Assembly (NCBI RefSeq): GCF_013359725.1
Contig: NZ_JABFMW010000009.1
Coordinates: forward strand, 1-64,000
Origin: Pseudarthrobacter sp. C4D7
GTDB lineage: Bacteria; Actinomycetota; Actinomycetes; Actinomycetales; Micrococcaceae
DNA: 64,000 nucleotides
Direction: 5' to 3'
Shown here one piece after another: positions 52,870 through 60,642 of this stretch. Under the pieces are notes generated by a model that had not been told where the DNA came from, searched no databases, and worked only from the letters and a program-made list of their open reading frames with translations. Position 1 is the stretch's first letter. Each line of letters opens with the position of its first letter. The position numbers were made by a program, and so were the translations under genes.

Positions 52870-54070
52870 TCAAGCGGCTTGGGCGGGTTCCTCCTCGTAG
52901 AGGGTGCCGTTTCTGAGCATTGAGTAGATGACGTCGCAGCGGCGCCGAGCAAGGCAGATGACGGCGGCGTTGTGCTTCTTCCCCTGGTCCCGTTTCTTTT
53001 GGTAGTAGGCCTTCGAGGCCGCGTGGTGGCAGCTGGCGATCCAAGCGGATCTGAACAGTGCGTTCTTGAGCTGCTTGTTGCCTGATCGGGCAGCGAATTC
53101 ACCGCGGATCGAGCTGCCTGAGCGTCGTGTGACTGGGGCGATGCCTGAGTAGGCCGCGAGGTGTCCAGCGGAGGTGAAGGTGCCGGCATCGCCGATGGTC
53201 AGGAGTATCGTCGCTGCGGTCTTGATGCCTACTCCTGGCATGGACATCAAGACCCGGGAAAGAGGGAAGTCGTCGAGGAGCTTTTCGACTTCTTCGGCCA
53301 CGATGGCTCGCTGGTGTTTGAGTTCTTTAATCTGGGCTGCGACGCGGGGGATGACCAGTTCGACGGCTTCGGTGCCGATGACGGTAGCCGTCTGCTCGCC
53401 CAGTGCCGTGAAGATGGCGTCAACCAGGTTCACCGGGTCCTTGCGGCTGTGGTTCCTGGCCCAGCGCAGCACGTTGGACCGCCCGGCCACACGCAAGCCG
53501 GTCGGCCCGGCGTACTTGATGAACAGCTCCAAGACCAGGGACCGGGTCAGCACGGTTCCGGGGAAGACACGTTCCAGGGCGGGAAAGATCTGCAGCAGCA
53601 GGGACCGCAGACGGTTGATCGCCCTGGTGCACTCATGGGTCAGATCGGCGTCGAATCCCGAGAGGACCTTTAGCGCCGCAAGCACCTCGCTGTCCCGGTC
53701 AACGGCCCGCAGTGTGTGTGGCATCGCCCGCGCCGTTTCGGCGATGATGAACGCATCCCGCGCGTTCGTCTTGGACTTTCCCGGGTACAGGTCAGCGGCT
53801 TTACGCATCGCCAAGCCAGGCAGGTATGCAACAGTGCAGCCGCAGTCCCGGGCCACGGCTATCGGTAGTGCGCCGATGGTGTTGGGCTGGTCCACGATCA
53901 CCAGCACCCTGCCGTGCCTGCTGCAGGCCGGTGAAAAGCTCGCGCAGCCGCCCCTCATCCTGAGGCAACGGCTTGTCGAAAACCCGCTCACCGGTCGCGT
54001 TCAACGCCGCGGCGTGATGCTCGGACTTGCCAACTTCAAGCCCGCAGTAGACCTCGTAACCTTCGTCCAT
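52870..54070 (-). pseudogene. IS110-family transposase, frameshifted
   Basis: The N-terminus is in one frame (MDEGYEVYCGLEVGKSEHHA, to LRELFTGLQQ) and the rest in another (HGRVLVIVDQPNTIGALPIA through the C-terminal LARRRCDVIYSMLRNGTL). One extra G near 53918 explains the break. The DEDD catalytic domain normally starts with GLDVGK; here the Asp is Glu. The transposase_20 part (MSMPGVGIKTAATIL) is intact. The gene is therefore probably inactive on two counts. The untranslated IS end follows the start codon to about 54170. Confidence 0.88.
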
Positions 54071-54175
54071 CCGGCGCTCCTTTGCACCACTTCTGGCCGC
54101 AGTCACGACACCCGATGCTGGCACCCACGTTACAAAGAGACCTGGCCCCTGCGAAAGGAGCCGGCCGTGTCCCTA

Positions 54176-54508
54176 TCAGCAGTCAACGCGTGTCTCCGAA
54201 CCTGGCGACAACACCCCCCGGATCATCAGTGACAGGGCAAGAAAGTCATACCAGGTCCAGCGACCAAATCCCCGACCTTCGGGGACGGAATAAATGTAAC
54301 GGGCAGGCAAACCACGGCCGGCGATGACCCACTGACGCACGTATAAGGCTCCTGTGTGCACATTCTCTTCGTGCAGGGTAAGCGTACATCGCCCATAGTC
54401 TGGGCGGTCGGCGGCATGACGCGCATCGAACATGCGCGCTGAGGGACCGGCTTTCGGGACGACGTCGAAATCAGGACGCCCCCGACGGATGGTGGTGTGG
54501 CCGATCAC
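54176..54508 (-). CDS. hypothetical protein (110 residues)
   Basis: A GTG-started frame with RPDYGRCTLTLHEENVHTGA, LYVRQWVIAGRGLPARYIYS and GRWTWYDFLALSLMIRG. The mixed composition suggests a real but short accessory gene, possibly trimmed by the adjacent IS110 insertion at its 3' end. No domain was recognised. Confidence 0.4.
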   Translation of the reverse strand: MIGHTTIRRGRPDFDVVPKAGPSARMFDARHAADRPDYGRCTLTLHEENVHTGALYVRQWVIAGRGLPARYIYSVPEGRGFGRWTWYDFLALSLMIRGVLSPGSETRVDC

Positions 54509-54750
54509 TAATGTGACGGCTTGAATCAGGTTTGCTCGCGACTCGCCGGTTGAATCTCAGTAGTTCTTGCGTTCCAAGCAAGTCTCCAAGCTGAGCACCA
54601 CCAGACCTTGACGATGAGGACCTGGGCCGCTCCCGCGTTCCGAATCGTGCCCCGGCATCCGTTCTGAGCTACTTGATTTGACTACGGAGGCCGCTCTGCG
54701 AGGGTGGTTGGTGTGTCCACTGGGGCACCTACCTATTGGGGGGATCTAAG

Positions 54751-55113
54751 ATGAAAAGCACTCCACGCCGTTTTCTGTCATCAGTTGTGGCCGTGTTGGC
54801 CATTGTCGCGGGATTTTTCGTTTCGGCAGCGCCAGCGCAGGCGCTTGAAGTCAAAGAGCGGTACTACAACAACTGGTTCTACGACGAGGCCAAGTGCATG
54901 AGCCAAGGTAACAGGATGCTTCAGTTGCAGCCGGACTGGATAGGTTTCAAGTGCTACCGCGGACCGGGTGATGCCAAGTGGTCGATGGATGCTTACGTCG
55001 ATGACGGTTTCGGTTGTTTCGCTCCCACCACCTCGGAAAGGTCCGGTGGCCAGGTCACTGAATACCGGGTGGTTGCTGATTCCGCAAAGGAACCTGCACC
55101 GCTATGCGGATAA
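54751..55113 (+). CDS. small secreted protein
   Basis: A 120-residue protein with a signal peptide (KSTPRRFLSSVVAVLAIVAG, ending SAAPAQA) and a mature domain with four Cys (CMSQ, FKCY, GCFAP and the C-terminal LCG) that could form two disulphides. GGGGGGATCTAAG precedes the ATG. The mature part is aromatic-rich (KERYYNNWFYDEAKC). The function is unknown. It overlaps the next gene by ten bases. Confidence 0.7.
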   Translation: MKSTPRRFLSSVVAVLAIVAGFFVSAAPAQALEVKERYYNNWFYDEAKCMSQGNRMLQLQPDWIGFKCYRGPGDAKWSMDAYVDDGFGCFAPTTSERSGGQVTEYRVVADSAKEPAPLCG

Positions 55114-55829
55114 GTGACACTCTAATCCCGTGGAATTCCACGGTCCGGGCGCGAGGTTGGCTGACCCGAACAGATGGACGGACTTGGTTCACGCACCGTG
55201 CTCCTCAGCAGCCGGAAGGAGCCCAAACCGGGATTGAAGTTCTCAGCGGCGTCCCTGCCGGTGCAGCCGGAACCCCCGTTCACGGCGAACTTATCGCTCG
55301 GTGGGAACATGACGGACTTGACCTCACGTCCTGGCAAGAAGGACCGGAGGTCCAAGACCCGATTACCGAGGGTGCCACACAACTGACCAGGCACCTAAGC
55401 GCTCAACAGCGGCAAAAGACACCGTTCTTGAACTCCGCCGAGCAGGAGGCAGGGGAGGCAACAATCCAAAGTCTCTTCGCTGATGGGCGAGTTGTTTCGC
55501 GCTCGGTGCTGACTGTGCGTCCAGGCGAGAAGGTCACGGTGATTGCCGCCCGCGACCCAAACGAGGTGCGTAAAATCCTGGGCCCCTTCTTCGCCCCTGG
55601 CTATCTCTTTCTGGTCCGGGCCTCTTGGTCCGCGCTGGATGTCTCAGATGCAAGGGAAGCACTGGCCAACCTTCCCGAAGGTTTGGTCATTTCCATAGGG
55701 CAGGGCCTCAACGCCCAGGGTGAAAACCCACTTCGTGTGGTGCTGTTCGCAGCCAGCAGTGAATTCGAGTCCGTCAGGCGACAGAGTCCACCCGGACTCA
55801 TTCTCGAAGAAGTCTGGTTCCAGCAGTAA
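55104..55829 (+). CDS. hypothetical protein (241 residues)
   Basis: A soluble protein translated from an ATG inside the end of the secreted-protein gene, so the two are coupled. A segment RSVLTVRPGEKVTVIAARDP and a C-terminal LRVVLFAASSEFESVRRQSP are visible. There is no signal peptide and no recognised domain. The tight overlap with a secreted protein gene suggests a two-gene unit, perhaps effector and partner, but this is speculation. A strong hairpin follows. Confidence 0.6.
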   Translation: MRISDTLIPWNSTVRARGWLTRTDGRTWFTHRAPQQPEGAQTGIEVLSGVPAGAAGTPVHGELIARWEHDGLDLTSWQEGPEVQDPITEGATQLTRHLSAQQRQKTPFLNSAEQEAGEATIQSLFADGRVVSRSVLTVRPGEKVTVIAARDPNEVRKILGPFFAPGYLFLVRASWSALDVSDAREALANLPEGLVISIGQGLNAQGENPLRVVLFAASSEFESVRRQSPPGLILEEVWFQQ

Positions 55830-55872
55830 CAAAAGGCGCCTCGCTCCGCACCGTGGCGTGGACCGACGGAAC

Positions 55873-55910
55873 GGAGGGATTGGCTCTATTCGAGTCAATC
55901 CCTCCTTCCT
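55873..55910. terminator. strong hairpin, probable bidirectional terminator
   Basis: GGAGGGATTGGCTC and GAGTCAATCCCTCC pair over 14 positions with one wobble around the loop TATTC. TTCCT follows on the + strand. It lies 43 bases after the stop of the preceding gene and before the convergent recombinase remnant. Confidence 0.75.
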
Positions 55911-55938
55911 GCGGCCGCCGAGTGGCTGTAGGAATCGA

Positions 55939-56507
55939 TTAGCTTGGTGCCGGCAACGGGACCGCTAAGGCGCGGCGGATGGTGATCTCGCTGACGCCCA
56001 GCGCTTGGCCGATGCGACGGTAGGAGATTCTTTCGGCGCGCATGTTGCGTGCCTGTTCCAGCCGGTCCGGGGTCATTTTCGAGGGGCGGCCGCCTTTGCG
56101 GCCGCGGCGAGCAGCTGCGGCCAGCCCGTCATTGGTTTTACGGGAAATGTCCCGACGCCGGTCCTCGGCCAAGGCAAGGGCTAGATTCAGCCGGAACGAA
56201 CTTTGAGCGTGTTCACCCGCGGCAATGCCATCGAGGATTTTCACGGCCACTCCCCGCTGGAACAGCTCGTTCAGTGTCAGCAGCCCTTCAAGCAAGTTTC
56301 GGGAAAGCCGGTCCACCTCTATCACCGCGAGCATGTCCCCTGGCCGCAACTCCTTCACGGCGGCCGCCAGTCCGGGGCCTTCGTCAAGGCTAGTTTGCCG
56401 CTGACCCGTTCTTCGAATACCCGCCAACAGAGCGGGCCCAGGGCATCGTGCTGCCGCTGCGTCTCCTGCGCGTCGGTGCTTACCCGCACCAACCCAATCA
56501 GTGCCAT
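55939..56507 (-). pseudogene. serine recombinase remnant 2, frameshifted
   Basis: The catalytic N-terminus is present from ATG 56507 (MALIGLVRVSTDAQETQRQH) with the active Ser in RVSTDAQ. The rest continues in another frame: VKELRPGDMLAVIEVDRLSR, NLLEGLLTLNELFQRGVAVK and the HTH ISYRRIGQALGVSEITIRRA. The frames part near 56400 (VSGKLA versus TSLDEGPGLAAAV). It is nearly full length, so it was an intact resolvase/invertase gene until recently. Confidence 0.75.
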
Positions 56508-56589
56508 GACCTGTGACTTACGGCGGTAAATGGCGGTCTTTTCGCGGCGCTATTTGGCGCGTTCGTAGCAGTCGGCACCGCGTCGGTCT

Positions 56590-56808
56590 TCAGATGGTGC
56601 GCCTTTGGAGCTCGCGGTACACCGTGGTCCTGGATACGCCGAACAGCTCCGCGAGTTCCGCCTGCGTGCGCTCCCCGGCGTCGTGCAGCGTGAAAAGATG
56701 CTTCCGCTGCGTCTTAGACAGCTTAGGCTGCTTTCCTTTCAACCGGCCCTTGGCTTTAGCGACCGCCATTCCCTCACGGGTGCGCATCCGGACCCCTCGC
56801 CGTGACAT
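56590..56808 (-). pseudogene. serine recombinase remnant 3 (C-terminal fragment)
   Basis: RMRTREGMAVAKAKGRLKGK followed by a K/Q-rich linker and the HTH TQAELAELFGVSRTTVYREL. It is nearly identical to the end of remnant 1 at 50.9 kb and differs from remnant 2. Only about 65 residues of the original protein are left, without the catalytic domain. Confidence 0.7.
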
Positions 56809-56891
56809 CTCGAGCCGATGAGCTTGTCGGACGGAGGATTTCGGAGGTTGGCCTTCATGATTAGACGCCTGAGAGCCATTAAGGTGACAGC

Positions 56892-57155
56892 ATGAAGGTA
56901 CTCACACATGCTCCTGCTGACCTCGTCATCGGAACGAGCGATGGTGTCGACGTGCGCTTCGCCGGAGTCCAGTTGAAAGACACACCGGGCGACCTCGGTG
57001 GTGCCACTGCACGAAGGGCCGGTATCCACTTGTTCCTCAGTGGTGTACGCGGTGAAGAGACGATGTCTCGGGACGTCTTGTTCGAACGGGACGCTATGAG
57101 TGGGCGGAACGGCGCAAGGCTGCGGGAGCGGATACAACCGAGAACGCGCCGGTGA
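56892..57155 (+). CDS. hypothetical protein, possibly the broken 5' part of a larger gene
   Basis: An ATG-started 87-residue frame: MKVLTHAPADLVIGTSDGVD and VRFAGVQLKDTPGDLGG look like a real N-terminus, while the later RLRERIQPRTRR tail does not. The next frame overlaps its stop (GTGATG) and looks like the C-terminal part of similar actinobacterial proteins. The pair may be one gene broken by a frameshift in the middle. Confidence 0.4.
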   Translation: MKVLTHAPADLVIGTSDGVDVRFAGVQLKDTPGDLGGATARRAGIHLFLSGVRGEETMSRDVLFERDAMSGRNGARLRERIQPRTRR

Positions 57156-57397
57156 TGCCTGCTGTCGCTGTCTTTGAGCGGCTGACCACAGTCGTGTCTG
57201 ATGATCTCGGGACTGAGTATCAGTGGTCAGAAGGCCAGGTAGCGGGCGGTGGCACGGAATGGCAAGCCCATTGGATCTACATCCCGACCCCACCCGCGGA
57301 GGCCCGGACGCTCCGTTTCGAGTTCAACATCGGCGGGCAGCCAACCGGACGGTACTGCGAGCTCAAGCTCGCGGAGTCCGACGCCGCTGGCCTCTGA
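57152..57397 (+). CDS. hypothetical protein, possibly the 3' part of the preceding gene
   Basis: An 81-residue frame with VVSDDLGTEYQWSEGQVAGG, TEWQAHWIYIPTPPAEARTL and RFEFNIGGQPTG. The TEW-x-A-x-W and PP-x-x-AR-x-L pattern is familiar from uncharacterised actinobacterial proteins about 150-180 residues long, which makes this look like a C-terminal half. No function is known. Confidence 0.45.
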   Translation: MMPAVAVFERLTTVVSDDLGTEYQWSEGQVAGGGTEWQAHWIYIPTPPAEARTLRFEFNIGGQPTGRYCELKLAESDAAGL

Positions 57398-57490
57398 AGG
57401 CGCTCCCTGGTGCGCTAAAGGATCCCTAATCGGGCTAGCCTCTGGCTGGTCCACCACTTAGTGAGCCGGCACACCGTGAAACGCCGTCCA

Positions 57491-57627
57491 ATGACATTCT
57501 GTTCAGGCGATTCCCGATCAGAGCGAAGCCTTGTGCAGAGGAATTTGGAAACCAGACGTCCAAACTCGACTGCACATCTCCCGGAATATCAAGGGATTTC
57601 GTGCAGACGCGTTCGGAAAATGGCAGA
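57491..57627 (+). repeat. IS-end-like repeat, copy 3
   Basis: ATTCCCGATCAGAGCGAAG, GTGCAGAGGAATTTGGAAAC and TTTCGTGCAGACGCGTTCGG follow in the same order as in copy 2 but on the opposite strand. Copies 2 and 3 thus bracket 52.7-57.6 kb as long inverted repeats. The stretch from 57398 to the GNAT gene holds nothing else that I recognise. Confidence 0.65.
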
Positions 57628-57699
57628 TGCGCGATGTGGCAACGTCTTTGTCTGGTCCGTCATACCCGCGGGGCCGGCATACTCCCATCCCGGCAGGCG

Positions 57700-58218
57700 C
57701 TACTCCGTCCCCACCACGGTGCTGCGGCGTTCCAGCAGCAGCGTGTCCTGCCAGTGCCCGGCCTTGGGTCCGTTGCTGATCCGGGCGATCCGCTCCCGGG
57801 TGCCCACCACCCGGAAACCCAGCTTCCGGTGCAGCACCAGGCTGGGGGTGTTCCCCGGGAAGATGCTGGACTGGATGGTCCAGATGCCCGCAGCTTCCGT
57901 GGATCCGATCAGGGCGGCCAGGAGAAGCCGGCCCACGCCACGGCCCTGCGCCGCCGGGTCAACATAGATGGAATGCTCCACCAACCCCCGGTACACCTCA
58001 CGCGAGGAAACCCGGGACACGGCAGCCCAGCCCAGGACCCGCCCCGCATCCTCGGCGACGATGCGATGCTCGGGCAACCGCACGGCGTCGAACGCTTCCC
58101 ACGTGGGCGGCTCACTCTCGAAGGTTGCCTCCCCCGTGGCGATGCCCGCGGCGTAAATGGTGTGGACGGCGGCCCAGTCGGTGGGGCACATGGGGCGGAT
58201 GGTTACGGGGCGGTCCAT
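57700..58218 (-). CDS. GNAT N-acetyltransferase (phosphinothricin acetyltransferase-like)
   Basis: A 172-residue GNAT protein: TIRPMCPTDWAAVHTIYAAG, EHSIYVDPAAQGRGVGRLLL with the acetyl-CoA P-loop, and LHRKLGFRVVGTRERIARIS. The layout matches PAT/methionine-sulfone acetyltransferases, which acetylate amino-acid analogues. The start ATG 58218 is preferred over in-frame ATGs further upstream, which would overlap the arsA leader. It is divergent from arsA. Confidence 0.88.
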   Translation of the reverse strand: MDRPVTIRPMCPTDWAAVHTIYAAGIATGEATFESEPPTWEAFDAVRLPEHRIVAEDAGRVLGWAAVSRVSSREVYRGLVEHSIYVDPAAQGRGVGRLLLAALIGSTEAAGIWTIQSSIFPGNTPSLVLHRKLGFRVVGTRERIARISNGPKAGHWQDTLLLERRSTVVGTE

Positions 58219-58243
58219 GGTTCCCATTATGGGTCTTCTGTCC

Positions 58244-58259
58244 ATCGACGAAGGTCGAT
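58244..58259. promoter_or_regulatory. palindrome upstream of the arsA transcript
   Basis: ATCGAC-GAAG-GTCGAT is a perfect six-base inverted repeat between the divergent GNAT and arsA genes. Related ATCGA-containing half sites appear in the arsR-acr3 gap, so it may be an ArsR operator. This is inferred from position and sequence only. Confidence 0.4.
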
Positions 58260-58320
58260 ACGCTGGGAGCGGCTCACACCGGACTGGTCGAGGCCTGGAA
58301 GAACCACGACGGAGGACCGT

Positions 58321-58392
58321 ATGCCTGCCATCGGAACGCGCCAACGTGCTGCCTGCGGCGGCCCAACGGACTGCCGCAGGCTGTTGCCATGA
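58321..58392 (+). CDS. possible 23-residue leader or ArsD remnant before arsA
   Basis: An ATG directly behind a very strong ACGGAGGACCGT site opens MPAIGTRQRAACGGPTDCRR and ends in TGA overlapping the arsA ATG (ATGA). arsA itself has no good ribosome-binding site, so its translation may depend on this frame. The MP-x-I start and the two Cys recall the beginning of ArsD metallochaperones, which usually precede arsA. It could be what is left of an arsD. Confidence 0.4.
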   Translation: MPAIGTRQRAACGGPTDCRRLLP

Positions 58393-60152
58393 AGTTCCTC
58401 GACGATCCGCCCCGGTTCCTGTTTTTCACCGGCAAGGGTGGGGTGGGCAAAACCTCGGTAGCCTGCGCAACGGCACTTGCACTGGCCAGGGCAGGCAGAA
58501 AGGTGCTGTTGGTCAGTACCGATCCTGCCTCAAATGTGGGGCAGGTCTTTGGCCTGGCCATCGGCAACACCGTGACCCCCATCCCGGAGGTGCCAGGGCT
58601 TTCCGCCCTGGAGATCGACCCCGAGCAGGCCGTCGAGGCCTACCGCGAGAGAATCCTGGCACCCGTCCGTGGACAGCTTCCCCCGGCAGAACTGGCCGGC
58701 ATCGCCGAGGGCCTGGCCGGTTCCTGCACCACGGAGATCGCGTCCTTCGATGAGTTCACCAACCTGCTGGCCGACGAAACGGCCTACGGCAGCTACGGGC
58801 ACGTCATCTTCGACACCGCCCCAACAGGCCACACCATCCGGCTGCTGCAACTCCCCGGATCCTGGACCGCTTTCCTGGCGGCGGGCAAAGGCGACCCGTC
58901 CTGCCTGGGGCCGCTCTCGGGGCTGGAGAAGCAGAAGCAGGTCTACGCCAAGGCAGTCCAGGTCCTCACGGACCCGTCCCGCACCCGGCTGGTGCTGGTG
59001 AGCCGGGCGCAGGCCTCCTCATTGACGGAGATCGAACGGACCTACCTGGAGCTCAGCCAGATCGGGATCACCGGCGGCTACGTGATCATAAACGGCGTCC
59101 TGCCGGAAGCCGCAGGCACGGAGGACCTGGCCCGGGCGCTCCGGGCCCGTGAAGCGGCGGCAATAGCCGGCATTCCCGCCGCGATAGCCGGCCTTCCCCG
59201 CGATGTCCTGGACCTGAAACCGGGCAACATGGTGGGCATTCCCGCGCTGGAGTCGTTGCTCGCCCCCTCCGCCGGCGCCGGCGACACCGGAAACGCAGCG
59301 CCGCTGCCCGGGCTTGAGGACGCCCCGCTGGGTGCGCTGGTGGACGAACTGGCACTCCAGAACCACGGCCTGATCCTGTGCATGGGCAAGGGCGGTGTAG
59401 GGAAGACCACCGTTGCGGCCGCCATCGCAGTTGCCCTGGCAAAGCGGGGCCACGAGGTCCACCTGACCACTACCGACCCGGCAGCCCATCTCACGGAAAC
59501 CCTTCATGGCTCCATCCCGGGCTTGACCGTGTCACGCATCGACCCCGACGCGGCCATCCAGGAGTACCGAAGCCATGTGATGCAAACCAAGGGCAAAAGC
59601 CTGGACGACGACGGCCGCGCCGCCCTGGCAGAGGACCTGATGTCCCCGTGCAATGACGAAGTGGCGGTGTTCCGGCAGTTCTCCAAGGCAGTCCAGGAGT
59701 CCCGCCGGCACTTCGTGGTGATCGACACCGCCCCCACCGGCCACACGCTGCTGCTGCTGGACGCCACGGGGTCCTACCACCGCGAAATGGTCCGCCAAGT
59801 GGGTGCAACCATGGGATTCGTGACTCCCCTGATGCGGCTCCAGGACCCGTCATTGACCAAGGTTGTGCTGGTCACGCTGGCCGAGACGACGCCGGTATTG
59901 GAAGCCGAAGAGCTGAAGACCGACCTGGAACGGGCCGGCATTCATCCGTGGGCCTGGGTGGTCAACAACTCGATCGCCGCCGCCCACCCGCGGACGCCGT
60001 TCCTGCAGGCCCGCGCCGCCGGCGAAATTGGGCAGATCAGGAAGGTGCATACGCTGACGAACCGGGTGGCCCTGATTCCCCTGCTCGCCGAGGAACCCGT
60101 CGGCGAGGCGAAGCTGTCCGCACTGACCGAGCTCAGCTCCCAACCAGCGTGA
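58389..60152 (+). CDS. arsA: arsenical pump-driving ATPase ArsA
   Basis: A 587-residue protein made of two homologous halves. The P-loops are GKGGVGKT at 15-22 and about 333-340, and each half carries the signature DTAPTGHT. The second half has a C in LMSPCNDE, near where arsenite-binding Cys are found in ArsA; other Cys are at CTTE and CLGP. ArsA binds the membrane carrier and drives arsenite export with ATP. Acr3 rather than ArsB is encoded downstream on the same strand. Translation appears coupled to the leader frame. Confidence 0.94.
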   Translation: MKFLDDPPRFLFFTGKGGVGKTSVACATALALARAGRKVLLVSTDPASNVGQVFGLAIGNTVTPIPEVPGLSALEIDPEQAVEAYRERILAPVRGQLPPAELAGIAEGLAGSCTTEIASFDEFTNLLADETAYGSYGHVIFDTAPTGHTIRLLQLPGSWTAFLAAGKGDPSCLGPLSGLEKQKQVYAKAVQVLTDPSRTRLVLVSRAQASSLTEIERTYLELSQIGITGGYVIINGVLPEAAGTEDLARALRAREAAAIAGIPAAIAGLPRDVLDLKPGNMVGIPALESLLAPSAGAGDTGNAAPLPGLEDAPLGALVDELALQNHGLILCMGKGGVGKTTVAAAIAVALAKRGHEVHLTTTDPAAHLTETLHGSIPGLTVSRIDPDAAIQEYRSHVMQTKGKSLDDDGRAALAEDLMSPCNDEVAVFRQFSKAVQESRRHFVVIDTAPTGHTLLLLDATGSYHREMVRQVGATMGFVTPLMRLQDPSLTKVVLVTLAETTPVLEAEELKTDLERAGIHPWAWVVNNSIAAAHPRTPFLQARAAGEIGQIRKVHTLTNRVALIPLLAEEPVGEAKLSALTELSSQPA

Positions 60153-60195
60153 AACAGGTCCGACGGCGGCCGCGGCCCGGCGGGTGCACCCGGCT

Positions 60196-60546
60196 TTACA
60201 GGGCGGCCAGGATCCCTGCCGTCTTCTCCAGCGCGCCGGGGACCAGGGAGTAGTAGGCCCACGTGCCGCGCTTTTCGCGGTGCAGCAGGCCGGCGTCGAC
60301 CAGGATCTTCAGGTGGTGGGACACGGTGGGCTGGCCCAGGTCCAAAGGCTCGGTCAGGTCGCAAACACAGGCTTCACCGCCGCCGGCACCCTTGACGATC
60401 GAGAGCAGCCGCAACCTGTTGGGATCTGACAGGGCTTTGAAGACCAAAGCCTTCTGCTGGGCCTCCTCTGCACCCAGAGCAGGCAGGTCCGACGGCGCAC
60501 AGCAGGCCTCGTCGAGGCCCGGCTCAATGGTTTGCAGAGAGTTCAT
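60196..60546 (-). CDS. arsR: ArsR/SmtB-family arsenite-responsive repressor
   Basis: A 116-residue winged-helix repressor: LVFKALSDPNRLRLLSIV, CVCDLTEPLDLGQPTVSHHL and LLHREKRGTWAYYSL. Cys15-Cys16 near the N-terminus and Cys60/Cys62 in CVCDL are candidates for arsenite binding; the corynebacterial ArsR1 binds through Cys15, Cys16 and Cys55. This match supports the ATG at 60546 over the one at 60573. It is divergent from acr3, the usual autoregulated layout. Confidence 0.92.
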   Translation of the reverse strand: MNSLQTIEPGLDEACCAPSDLPALGAEEAQQKALVFKALSDPNRLRLLSIVKGAGGGEACVCDLTEPLDLGQPTVSHHLKILVDAGLLHREKRGTWAYYSLVPGALEKTAGILAAL

Positions 60547-60576
60547 CTGTCCATTATGCACATAGATTGACATTCA

Positions 60577-60625
60577 TCGATATGGTTGAGGATACTTCAT
60601 ATCGACATCCATCAATTTATCGAAG
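60577..60625. promoter_or_regulatory. ArsR-type operators in the arsR-acr3 gap
   Basis: TCGATATG (60577-60584) and CATATCGA (60598-60605) form a perfect eight-base inverted repeat with a 13-base spacer. Further half sites follow (ATCCATCAATTTATCGA). The segment is AT-rich compared with its surroundings and lies between divergent promoters. Confidence 0.55.
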
Positions 60626-60642
60626 AGCCGCACAGGAGTTCC

